Assembly: GCA_031553225.1 (NCBI GenBank)
Contig: JAVBLU010000050.1
Location: 1 to 61,762, forward strand
Reading direction: 5' to 3'
Length of the DNA: 61,762 bases
From: JAVBLU01 sp031553225
GTDB lineage: Bacteria > Bacillota > Clostridia > Christensenellales > UBA1750
Shown: in pieces, positions 24,113 to 31,531 of the stretch
How the letters are laid out: every line of letters begins with the position of its first letter
How positions within the stretch are numbered: the stretch's first letter is position 1
Made by a program: the position numbers and the translations under genes
Notes under the pieces: generated by a model
Told to the model about the DNA's origin: nothing
The model's database searches: none
What the model saw: the letters and a program-made list of their open reading frames with translations, nothing else

Positions 24113-24843
24113 GCGCGTTTCTCCAGCGCCTGAGCGCGGGTTCCTCCGCCATGGGCCTTGCGCTGACACCCGCTCAGCTGGACCGGATGGAGGCGTACTG
24201 GCAGGCCGTGCTGCGCGGCAACGAGGTGATGAACCTGACGGCCGTGGTGGACGACGTGGAAGCCGCCGACCGCCACTTCCTGGACAGCCTCGCCCCGCTT
24301 GCCCTTCCGCAGGCGCTGTCCTATCTGCCGCCCGGCGCTTTGGCCGTGGACGTGGGCACGGGCGCGGGCTTTCCCGGCGTGCCCCTGCTCATCGCGCGGC
24401 CGGACCTGCGCGTGACCTTCCTCGACAGCCTTCAAAAGCGCACGCGTTTCGTTGCGGAAGCCCTCGCTTCCATCGGAATCCGGGCGAATGTTGTCCACGC
24501 CCGGGCAGAAGATTTCGCGCGCGACCCGCGAAACCGCGCGGCTTTTGATGCGGTTCTCTCGCGCGCGGTGGCCGGGCTGCCCACGCTGCTGGAGCTGTGC
24601 CTGCCCCTTCTTGCCACGGGCGGCCACGCGCTGCTGTACAAGGGGCCGGAGGCCGCAAGCGAGCTTGCCCGTGCCGAAAAAGCGCTGCAGGCGCTGGGCG
24701 GCCAGGCGCTTTCGCCCCTGCCCTACAGCGTGCCCGGCCGCGACTGGTCGCACCTTTTGTTGCCGTTTCGGCAGATACGGCCCTGTCCCGCGGCCTTTCC
24801 GCGAAAGGCGGGGATTCCGGAAAAAATGCCGATCGGCGTCTAA
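24109..24843 (+). CDS. rsmG: 16S rRNA (guanine-527-N7) methyltransferase RsmG (GidB)
   Basis: A 244-residue SAM-dependent methyltransferase. Motif I is VDVGTGAGFPGVPL (about 81-94), followed by LRVTFLDSLQKRTRFV; NLTAVVDDVEAADRHFLDS precedes it, as in all RsmG. It methylates N7 of G527 in 16S rRNA. The start overlaps the mnmG stop (GCATGA). A strong inverted repeat follows at 24871. Confidence 0.95.
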   Translation: MSAFLQRLSAGSSAMGLALTPAQLDRMEAYWQAVLRGNEVMNLTAVVDDVEAADRHFLDSLAPLALPQALSYLPPGALAVDVGTGAGFPGVPLLIARPDLRVTFLDSLQKRTRFVAEALASIGIRANVVHARAEDFARDPRNRAAFDAVLSRAVAGLPTLLELCLPLLATGGHALLYKGPEAASELARAEKALQALGGQALSPLPYSVPGRDWSHLLLPFRQIRPCPAAFPRKAGIPEKMPIGV

Positions 24844-24870
24844 TAGGTTCGAAAACGCAAGCGAATAAGT

Positions 24871-24926
24871 GATAACAGGCGAAGGAATCGTGTCAAACGA
24901 TTCCTTTGCCCGTTATCGCCATTTTT
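24871..24926 (+). terminator. Long inverted repeat, probable terminator of mnmG-rsmG
   Basis: GATAACAGGCGAAGGAATCG (24871-24890) pairs with 24898-24917 over 20 positions with one mismatch and one G-U, around a 7-base loop. GCCATTTTTG follows within 10 bases, so it can work as a terminator. The arms do not match the parS consensus. Confidence 0.6.
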
Positions 24927-25056
24927 GAAGGAAATTGGACGGAAAAAAGGAACTTGTGCAGTGCACCGGCGGCGATGCGCGCGGGACAAGCCCTGCGCCC
25001 GCGCGCGGCAGCCGCCGGCCCCCCCCCGCTAACCTTAGCATATGGGAGTGAGCGAT

Positions 25057-25875
25057 ATGAGCCTGCCCATTCAGCCCTTGGGCCTTTTGCGCGTGCACGA
25101 GAAGCAGATCGTGCGCATCCCCCTGGACGCCATTCAGCCCAACCCCTACCAACCGCGCCGCATATTCGACGAGGAGGCGCTCTCGGCCCTTGCGCTGTCC
25201 ATCCGCGAGGTGGGGCTGCTGCAGCCCATCACCGTGCGGCGGGCGGGCGGCGGCTTCTACGAGATCATCGCGGGCGAGCGCCGCTTCCGCGCCTGTCGTT
25301 TGGCGGGCGTGACGCACATCGACGCCATCGTGCAAACCGCGCGCGAGCAGGAGAGCGCGGTGTTCGCCCTCATCGAGAACCTGCAGCGCGAAAACCTGAG
25401 CTACTTTGAGGAGGCGGAGGGGTATCTGGCCCTCATGCGCGAGCACGGCCTCACGCAGGACGACCTGGCGCTGCGCCTGTCCAAGAACCAGTCCACCATC
25501 GCCAATAAGCTGCGCCTGCTTAAGCTTCCGCTGCGCGTGCGCGAGCGGCTGACCGCGGGGTGCCTTACCGAGCGGCACGCGCGCGCCCTTCTTCGCCTGC
25601 CGGACGAGGAGGCGCAGATGAGCGTGCTGGAGACGGCCATCCGGCGGCAGCTGACCGTGAAACGCACCGAGGAACTGGTGGAGAAGGCGCTGTGCGCGCC
25701 TGCTCCCGTAAAGCGCAGCCCGCGCGTCACGCTGCGCGTGTCCGACCCGCGCCTGTACCTAAACGCCATGCGCAAGCTGGTGGAGCAGATGAAACAGACC
25801 GGCTTTGCGCCGGTGTGGAAGCAGGAGCGCTTTGACGACCGGATTGAGGTGACGCTCGTGGTTCCCTTCAAATAG
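25057..25875 (+). CDS. noc: Nucleoid occlusion protein Noc / ParB-family DNA-binding protein
   Basis: A 272-residue ParB/Noc-family CTPase-type DNA clamp. It has the N-terminal arm IPLDAIQPNPYQPRR, box I/II (LLQPITVRR; IIAGERRFRACRLAG), then ENLQRENLSYFEEAEGY and an HTH LTQDDLALRLSKNQSTIANK (about 136-155). The HTH wording and position after rsmG favour Noc over Spo0J/ParB. No parA gene is adjacent. Noc binds its DNA sites and the membrane and keeps the Z-ring off the nucleoid. ATG 25057 follows GGGAGTG; an ATG at 25042 has no ribosome site. Confidence 0.88.
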   Translation: MSLPIQPLGLLRVHEKQIVRIPLDAIQPNPYQPRRIFDEEALSALALSIREVGLLQPITVRRAGGGFYEIIAGERRFRACRLAGVTHIDAIVQTAREQESAVFALIENLQRENLSYFEEAEGYLALMREHGLTQDDLALRLSKNQSTIANKLRLLKLPLRVRERLTAGCLTERHARALLRLPDEEAQMSVLETAIRRQLTVKRTEELVEKALCAPAPVKRSPRVTLRVSDPRLYLNAMRKLVEQMKQTGFAPVWKQERFDDRIEVTLVVPFK

Positions 25876-25962
25876 CCGGGGCGGTGCCATACCCGCCCGT
25901 TCTAGCGCGAGCGCGCCGTGCATAAGCTCGTCATGGACAGACCGTGGACGGGAGGGATGCAT

Positions 25963-26256
25963 GTGACGCGCGATATGAGCGATAAACCGGTGCGGGCGCG
26001 TGCGCACAGCGTATCGATTGAGAACCGCGAACGCGCGGTGTTTACAGGCGTGCAGGACGTGGACAGCTTTAACGAGCAAGAGGTAATCCTGCTGACCGAG
26101 GCGGGGTCCATCTCGCTTGTGGGGCAGGACCTGCACATCGCCAAGCTGAACCTGGACGACGGCCAGCTCGTCGTAGAGGGCCACATCGACGCGATGGACT
26201 ACACGGAGGGGCCCGGCCCGCAACGCGGAGGGTTCTTCTCGCGGCTGTTCAAGTAG
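25963..26256 (+). CDS. yabP: Sporulation protein YabP
   Basis: A 97-residue YabP homologue: HSVSIENRERAVFTGVQDVD, then SFNEQEVILLTEAGSISLVG, QDLHIAKLNLDDGQLVVEG and the C-terminal GGFFSRLFK, which closely follow the Bacillus pattern (VESF..., GFFSKLFR). YabP is needed in the mother cell for normal spore cortex/coat formation in Bacillus. The GTG start at 25963 has GGAGGG 6 bases upstream; the ATG at 25957 abuts the ribosome site. It precedes yabQ by 14 bases. Confidence 0.9.
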   Translation: MTRDMSDKPVRARAHSVSIENRERAVFTGVQDVDSFNEQEVILLTEAGSISLVGQDLHIAKLNLDDGQLVVEGHIDAMDYTEGPGPQRGGFFSRLFK

Positions 26257-26270
26257 CGGAGGGCCGGGGC

Positions 26271-26639
26271 GTGATCTTTGAAGCCACCGGCCAGGCCGTG
26301 GTGTTCCTCTCCACCATGTACGCCGGGCTTGCCATGGGCCTTGGATATGACGTTCTGCGCGCCCTGCGCTGGACGGTGCGCGCCGGACGGGCCGTCACCG
26401 CCATGCTGGACGCGCTGTTTTGTCTGTTCTGCTTGGCGGCCTTCCTGTTTGCGCTGTACCGCGCCAACACAGGGCGGCTGTACCTGTACACCGTGCTGGG
26501 CGCCGTGTGCGGCAGCGTTTTGTACTTTGCGGGCATCAGCCACCTGGTGCTGCCCGCCCTTGCCCGCGTCGGCCGCGTCGTGCGCTCGGGCTTCCTCGCC
26601 CTCGCCCGCAGCGCCTTTATGAAGAAAATGACGAAATAG
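26271..26639 (+). CDS. yabQ: Spore cortex biosynthesis protein YabQ
   Basis: A 122-residue integral membrane protein with three to four hydrophobic segments (about 6-27, 42-60, 68-94). It begins MIFEATGQAVVFLSTMYAGL and has GLGYDVLRALRW, the YabQ signature. In Bacillus it localises to the outer forespore membrane and is needed for cortex synthesis. The GTG start follows GGAGGGCCGGGGC. It is directly downstream of yabP and upstream of divIC, the conserved order. Confidence 0.88.
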   Translation: MIFEATGQAVVFLSTMYAGLAMGLGYDVLRALRWTVRAGRAVTAMLDALFCLFCLAAFLFALYRANTGRLYLYTVLGAVCGSVLYFAGISHLVLPALARVGRVVRSGFLALARSAFMKKMTK

Positions 26640-26733
26640 TTGCGCGATGGAAGGAGAATGGTAAAGAGCATAGAATGAAATAACGATAACTATTTTCAGA
26701 TATGTTACGTTCCGGAAACGGAGGCGTCCGAGC

Positions 26734-27030
26734 GTGTTGAAAACCTTCCGCAAGCTTGTGTCAAAGCATCGGCGCACGATGGTTGCGCTGGGCGCCGCCG
26801 TATTCGTTTTGTTTGTCGGCTTTTCCTTTTTGTCCAACGCCAACACCCTGCACCGCCAGGCCGAGGATCTGGCCGCGCTGCAGCAAAAGCTGGCCGACGC
26901 AAAGCTGGTGAACGAGGATCTGGCGCGCGTTTTGGACTATACGAAGACCGACGCGTGGATCGAGCAGGCCGCGCGCGAGCAGTTCGGTTTTCTTAAGCCG
27001 GGTGAAATCCGCTTCTCCGAGACAAAATAG
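26734..27030 (+). CDS. divIC: Septum formation initiator DivIC (FtsB family)
   Basis: A 98-residue bitopic division protein. It has a short basic cytoplasmic end (KLVSKHRRT), one TM (about 16-34), a coiled-coil with heptad leucines (LHRQAEDLAALQQKLADAK) and a C-terminal YTKTDAWIEQAAREQFGFLKPGE, diagnostic of the DivIC/FtsB domain. It acts with DivIB and FtsL at the septum. The start is GTG 26734 (TTG 26737 possible) after GGAGG. A short AT-rich spacer (26640-26733) may carry its own promoter. A terminator follows. Confidence 0.92.
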   Translation: MLKTFRKLVSKHRRTMVALGAAVFVLFVGFSFLSNANTLHRQAEDLAALQQKLADAKLVNEDLARVLDYTKTDAWIEQAAREQFGFLKPGEIRFSETK

Positions 27031-27053
27031 CCCGTATCCCATGACGCATGGCC

Positions 27054-27090
27054 GGTGAAAAGCCCCCACGGGGTTTTTCACCGTTCTTTT
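27054..27090 (+). terminator. Rho-independent terminator after divIC
   Basis: GGTGAAAAGCCCC and GGGGTTTTTCACC form a 13-base stem with a 3-base loop, followed by GTTCTTTTAA. Confidence 0.85.
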
Positions 27091-27292
27091 AACCCGGGCC
27101 GCGCCCGCCTGGACGCACGCGCGCCGGTTGCGGGCGAGCCGACGCAAGAGCGCCCGGGCCCGTCTTTTGTTGCGCGGGCGGCCCCCGCCGCCGGCGGGCG
27201 CGCGGTATGGGAAGGCGCCGGGCGGCCGCCCCGTTTGCCTCCTGCGCGGCCCCATCCGGCGCGCCTTTTTATGATGATACCGAGGTGAGGAT

Positions 27293-28231
27293 ATGCCGCG
27301 CATCGCCGCCGTGGACATCGGCTCCAACTCTGTGCGCCTGCTTGTTGTGGATGCGGAAGGCTCCGCCTCCGCCCCGCCGAGCATATGCACGCGCGCAAGC
27401 CGCCTGGAGACCACGCGCCTTGGGGCGAGCTGGTCCGACGGGACGCTGACGCCAACGGCCATAAAAAACTCGCTCTTCGCCCTAAAGGACATGGCCCTCA
27501 CCTGCCGCGAGATGAACGCGGAGGTGATTCTGCCCTACGCCACGGCCGCCGTGCGGCGCGCGCCCAACCGCGAGGAGTTTCTCGCCCAGGCGCAGGCCGC
27601 GCTGGGCGCGCCGGTGCGCGTGCTCACCGGGCAGGAGGAGGCGCTGCTCTCCTGCATGGGCGCGCTTCCGGCCGACACGAAGGGCGCGTGGGAGGGCGTG
27701 TTGGACATTGGCGGCGCGTCCACGGAGTGGATCATCGCCAAGACGCCGTCCATGGCCGTGTCCGCACAGCAATCCATGGAGCTGGGCGCGGTGCGCCTCT
27801 CGCTGGAGCGCCCGCACGCCGACCCGCCCACCCCGGGCGAAGCGGAGGCGCTGGTGCGCTGCAGCCGCGAGATGATCTCCTCGTACCCCAAAGGCCGGGC
27901 GGCGCGCTTTCACGGCGTTGGCGGCACCATCACCACCCTTGCGGCCATGGACCTGCGCCTGCAAAGCTACGACCCCGACCGCGTGCAAAGCTATCGGCTA
28001 ACCCGCCCGGCCGTGGAAGCGCTCTTCCGACTGGTCTGCTCCTGCCCGCTGGCCACGCGCTGCGCCCTGCGGGGGCTTCCGCCAACGCGCGCCGGCATCA
28101 TCCCCGCGGGCACGGCCATCTTAATCGCCTTTATGGATTACTACGGCCTGCAGGAGATTTTCGTGAGCGACCGCGACAACCGCCACGGCGTCATCATGGA
28201 GCACCTGCTGCGCGCCCGCGCCGGCGCTTGA
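27293..28231 (+). CDS. ppx: Ppx/GppA-family phosphatase
   Basis: A 312-residue protein of the short Ppx/GppA type in the ASKHA (actin-like ATPase) fold. It has an N-terminal AAVDIGSNSVRLLVVD, ATAAVRRAPNREEF, phosphate motif VLDIGGASTEW, GVGGTITTLAAMDL and a C-terminal RAGIIPAGTAIL. Family members hydrolyse polyphosphate or pppGpp; short versions without the C-terminal HD domain may have either activity. The start follows GAGGTGAGG. Its stop codon overlaps the -35 box of the downstream valS promoter. Confidence 0.88.
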   Translation: MPRIAAVDIGSNSVRLLVVDAEGSASAPPSICTRASRLETTRLGASWSDGTLTPTAIKNSLFALKDMALTCREMNAEVILPYATAAVRRAPNREEFLAQAQAALGAPVRVLTGQEEALLSCMGALPADTKGAWEGVLDIGGASTEWIIAKTPSMAVSAQQSMELGAVRLSLERPHADPPTPGEAEALVRCSREMISSYPKGRAARFHGVGGTITTLAAMDLRLQSYDPDRVQSYRLTRPAVEALFRLVCSCPLATRCALRGLPPTRAGIIPAGTAILIAFMDYYGLQEIFVSDRDNRHGVIMEHLLRARAGA

Positions 28232-28256
28232 CTTTTTGCGGCGGCGGGCATACAAT
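28228..28256 (+). promoter_or_regulatory. Promoter of the T-box/valS transcript
   Basis: TTGACT (28228-28233), a 17-base spacer and TACAAT (28251-28256) make a near-consensus sigma-A promoter. Transcription would start near 28263, at the 5' end of the T-box leader. Confidence 0.85.
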
Positions 28257-28262
28257 AATGTC

Positions 28263-28477
28263 AATCCCCCATGAACAAGAGGAGTAGCCCTCTGTTCGCG
28301 GCAAAGAGAGGGCGCTCGCCGGCTGAAAGGCGCCCCGTAGCGAATGAAGGCGAAGGTCGCTTGCAAGGGGAAACGGCTGCGCCCGTTACAGCGCGCGTGA
28401 GGCCGGGCGGCGACAGCCGCTAAGGCGAACAAGGTGGTACCGCGCCGGCGCGCCCTTGACGGGTGCGCCGGTTTTTT
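28263..28477 (+). promoter_or_regulatory. T-box riboswitch, valine specifier GUC, with terminator
   Basis: A complete tRNA-sensing leader. The specifier loop is formed by AGTA on the 5' side (28283-28286) and GAAGGTCG on the 3' side; the stem below pairs CAAG with CTTG, and the stem above pairs GCC with GGC. This places GTC (28356-28358, valine) as the specifier codon after the GAA-N motif. The AGAGAG bulge and GCTGAAAGGC lie between. The canonical T-box AAGGTGGTACCGCG is at 28431-28444, followed by terminator stem CCGGCGCGCCC/GGTGCGCCGG and TTTTTT (28445-28477). Uncharged tRNA-Val(GAC) would stabilise the antiterminator and switch on the downstream operon. Confidence 0.95.
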
Positions 28478-28498
28478 GTTGTGCAAAGGAGGATGAGC

Positions 28499-28720
28499 AT
28501 GTCGGATTATCTTACGTCGGTTTCGGGCAACTGGGCGCGGATGTATAAGCCCGGCATCGTCCTTTTGCTGCTGGGCGTGGCGCTCTCGCTCGGCGCGCCC
28601 AAAGTATCGGCGCTGCTCCATCGGGGCGGCGCGCCGCACATCACCGTTGTGGCCGTGCGGGTCGCGGGGCTGCTCGTTGCGGCCGGCGGCGCGGCGCTGG
28701 CCATCCTATGGGAGGGATAA
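28499..28720 (+). CDS. Small two-TM membrane protein in the valS operon
   Basis: A 73-residue protein with two hydrophobic segments (about 19-34 and 47-69) joined by a short basic loop (KVSALLHRGGAPH). It begins MSDYLTSVSGNWARMYKPG. No family is recognised. ATG 28499 is 6 bases after GGAGG; ATG 28493 is too close. It stands between the T-box and valS, 5 bases before the latter's ATG, so it is expressed under valine-tRNA control. The function is unknown; a transport or membrane-adaptor role would be speculation. Confidence 0.75.
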   Translation: MSDYLTSVSGNWARMYKPGIVLLLLGVALSLGAPKVSALLHRGGAPHITVVAVRVAGLLVAAGGAALAILWEG

Positions 28721-28725
28721 CCTAA

Positions 28726-31344
28726 ATGGAAGAGCTGCAAAAAACCTATTCACCCTCCGCCGTGGAGGGCCCGCTGTACGAGCGCTGGGAAAAAAACGGC
28801 TGCTTTACGGCGCGAAAGAGGCCCGGCGCCAAACCTTTCTGCATCGTGATGCCCCCGCCGAACATCACCGGGCAGCTGCACATGGGGCACGCGCTGGACA
28901 ACACGCTTCAGGACATCCTCACGCGCTTCCACCGCATGCGCGGCGACCAAACGCTGTGGCTGCCCGGCACGGACCACGCCTCCATCGCCACCGAGGTGAA
29001 GATCATCGAGGCGCTCGCCAAGGAGGGCCTCACGAAGCTGGACCTTGGGCGGGAGCAATACCTTCAGCGCGCCTGGGCCTGGAAGGACACGTACGGCGGG
29101 CGCATCGTGTCACAGCTGCGCAGGCTCGGCTCCTCCTGCGACTGGAGCCGCGAGCGCTTCACTATGGACGAGGGGCTTTCCCGCGCGGTGCTGCGCACCT
29201 TCGTGCAGTACTACAACGAGGGTCTCATCTACCGGGGCGAGCGCATCATCAACTGGTGCCCGGACTGCAAAACCGCCCTGTCGGACGCGGAGGTGGAGTA
29301 TCAGGAGCAGGACAGCTTCATCTGGCACATCCGCTATCAGGGCCAGGACGGCGCGTCCATCGTGGTGGCCACCACCCGCCCGGAGACCATGTTGGGCGAC
29401 ACGGCCGTGGCCGTGCACCCCGACGACCCGCGCTACCAAAGCCTGATCGGCAAAACCCTCACGCTCCCGCTGCGCGGCCGTCCTATCCCCGTGGTGGCGG
29501 ACGCGTATGTGGAGATGGACTTCGGCTCGGGCGCGGTAAAGATCACCCCCGCCCATGATCCGAACGATTTCGAGGTGGCCATGCGCCACGGCCTGCCCAT
29601 CGACCGGGTGATGAACGACGACGGATCCATGACCGCAGAATGCGGCAAGTACGCCGGGCTGCCCGCGCTCGCGGCCCGCAAGCTGATCGTGGAGGACCTG
29701 CGTGCGCTTGGGCTTCTGGTGAAGACGGAGCCCTATCGGCACAACGTGGGCGAATGCTACCGCTGCCACCACACCGTGGAGCCGCTCATCTCCAAACAGT
29801 GGTTCCTGCGCATGAAATCGCTGGCCGAGCCGGCCCTGGCCGCCGTGCGCACGGGCGAGGTCCGCTTCGTGCCCGAGCGTTTCGACAAGATGTACTACAA
29901 TTTCATGGAGAACATCCGCGACTGGTGCATCTCGCGCCAGCTGTGGTGGGGGCACCGCATCCCGGCCTGGTACTGCGCCTGCGGGGAAACGATCGTGGCT
30001 CTGGACGCGCCCGGCGCCTGCCCCAAGTGTGGCGGGAGCGACCTGCGCCAGGACGAGGACGTGCTGGACACGTGGTTCTCCTCGGCGCTGTGGCCCTTCT
30101 CCACGCTGGGCTGGCCGGACAAGACGGCCGACCTGGCCGATTATTACCCCACCACCGTGCTGGTGACGGGCTTTGACATCATCTTTTTCTGGGTGGCCCG
30201 CATGATCTTCTCCGGCCTTCATTTTACCGGCGAACGGCCCTTCGCCGACGTGCTCATCCACGGCCTTGTGCGCGACGCGCAGGGGCGCAAGATGTCCAAA
30301 TCGCTGGGCAACGGCGTGGACCCGCTGGAGATCATCGACCGCTACGGCGCGGACGCGCTGCGCTTTTCCCTGGTGCTGGGCGTGGCGCCCGGCAACGATA
30401 TGCGCTTTTCCGAGGACAAGGTGGAAGCGGCGCGCAACTTCACCAACAAAATATGGAACGCCGCCCGCTTTGCCCTGATGAACCTGCCGGAAAAACCCGA
30501 GCAACCCGAGGAGGCCGCGCTATCGCTGGCCGACCGATGGATCCTGACCCGTCTATCGGACGTGTCCGCCGAGATTGCCGGGCACCTGCTGTCGTACGAC
30601 ACCGGGCTTGCGGCGCAAAAAGCGTACGATTTTGTATGGAACGAGCTGTGCGATTGGTACATCGAGCTGAGCAAACCGGCGCTTGGCGGGGAGGACGGCC
30701 CGCAGAAGGCCGCGGCGCGCTGGACGCTTTATCAGGCGCTTACGGGCATGCTGTCCATTCTGCACCCCTTCATGCCCTTCCTGACCACGGCCGTTTATGA
30801 TGCCGTGCCGGGCGCGCAGGGCGAGCTGATGCTGTGCGCCTGGCCGGACGGCTCCCTGCGCTTCCCGCAGGACGTGGCGGACATGGAGGCGGCCATGGAC
30901 ATCATCCGCGCCGTGCGCACGCTGCGCCAGGACATGAACGTGCAGCCCGGCCGCCGCTCGCGCATCTATCTATACCCATCCGCGGATGCGGCCGGCCTTG
31001 AGCGCGTGGTGCCCTACCTTCAGCGGCTGGCGGGCGCGAGCGAGGTCATCTTTCTCGCCCGCAAGGAGGACGCGCCGCAAAAGGCCGCCTTGGCCGTGTG
31101 CCACGCCGCCGAGGCCTATCTGCCCCTTGGCGACCTTGTGGATATGGACAAGGAGCGCGCCCGCCAGCGCAAGGAGCGCGATGCCCTGGCCGGGGAGATC
31201 GCAAGGGGCGAGGCCAAACTGCAAAACCCCGGGTTCACGGCAAAAGCCCCCGCCGCCGTCATCGAGGAGGAGCGCGGGAAGCTGCAGAAACGCCGCGCCG
31301 TGCTGGCCGGCATTGAAGCCTGGCTGGCCGAGAACGCCGAATAA
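28726..31344 (+). CDS. valS: Valyl-tRNA synthetase
   Basis: An 872-residue class Ia synthetase. The HIGH motif is HMGH (52-55) after PPPNITGQL, the CP1 editing domain includes VATTRPETMLGDTAVAVHP, the KMSKS motif is at 522-526 (KMSKSLGNGVDP), and the tRNA-binding anticodon domain (about 600-750) ends in the C-terminal coiled-coil (MDKERARQRKERDAL) typical of ValRS rather than IleRS. It charges tRNA-Val and hydrolyses mischarged threonine. The start follows GGGAGGGATAACCTAA. The T-box specifier GUC upstream independently agrees with valine. Confidence 0.98.
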   Translation: MEELQKTYSPSAVEGPLYERWEKNGCFTARKRPGAKPFCIVMPPPNITGQLHMGHALDNTLQDILTRFHRMRGDQTLWLPGTDHASIATEVKIIEALAKEGLTKLDLGREQYLQRAWAWKDTYGGRIVSQLRRLGSSCDWSRERFTMDEGLSRAVLRTFVQYYNEGLIYRGERIINWCPDCKTALSDAEVEYQEQDSFIWHIRYQGQDGASIVVATTRPETMLGDTAVAVHPDDPRYQSLIGKTLTLPLRGRPIPVVADAYVEMDFGSGAVKITPAHDPNDFEVAMRHGLPIDRVMNDDGSMTAECGKYAGLPALAARKLIVEDLRALGLLVKTEPYRHNVGECYRCHHTVEPLISKQWFLRMKSLAEPALAAVRTGEVRFVPERFDKMYYNFMENIRDWCISRQLWWGHRIPAWYCACGETIVALDAPGACPKCGGSDLRQDEDVLDTWFSSALWPFSTLGWPDKTADLADYYPTTVLVTGFDIIFFWVARMIFSGLHFTGERPFADVLIHGLVRDAQGRKMSKSLGNGVDPLEIIDRYGADALRFSLVLGVAPGNDMRFSEDKVEAARNFTNKIWNAARFALMNLPEKPEQPEEAALSLADRWILTRLSDVSAEIAGHLLSYDTGLAAQKAYDFVWNELCDWYIELSKPALGGEDGPQKAAARWTLYQALTGMLSILHPFMPFLTTAVYDAVPGAQGELMLCAWPDGSLRFPQDVADMEAAMDIIRAVRTLRQDMNVQPGRRSRIYLYPSADAAGLERVVPYLQRLAGASEVIFLARKEDAPQKAALAVCHAAEAYLPLGDLVDMDKERARQRKERDALAGEIARGEAKLQNPGFTAKAPAAVIEEERGKLQKRRAVLAGIEAWLAENAE

Positions 31345-31472
31345 CGCGCACGGCGCCCGCTCATGAAAACGCCGCGGTACCCCGCGGCGGTGCAAGCGCG
31401 CCCGGCTGCGATGCGCTCGCCGCCGGGCCGGCTTTTATTGGCCGGCCGCGGCGGCGCAGGAGCGCGGCATGC

Positions 31473-31501
31473 GTGACTTTTCTCCCTTCGTGTGCTATAT
31501 T
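31473..31501 (+). promoter_or_regulatory. Putative promoter of the G1P dehydrogenase-like operon
   Basis: GTGACT (31473-31478), a 17-base spacer and TATATT (31496-31501). The implied start near 31508 leaves only the GTG at 31532, not the upstream codons, as translation start. Confidence 0.55.
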
Positions 31502-31531
31502 ATGCCCATGCAACGAACGGAGGCGATCGCC

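Noticed and set aside
24871..24917. parS site near noc
   Set aside because: The arms do not resemble the conserved parS core TGTTTCACGTGAAACA or the Noc site; a terminator reading fits better.
31371..31388. GCCGCGG-TACC-CCGCGGC hairpin after valS as a terminator
   Set aside because: Perfect stem but no T run and only 7 bp; may be chance in GC-rich DNA, so it was not listed as a feature.
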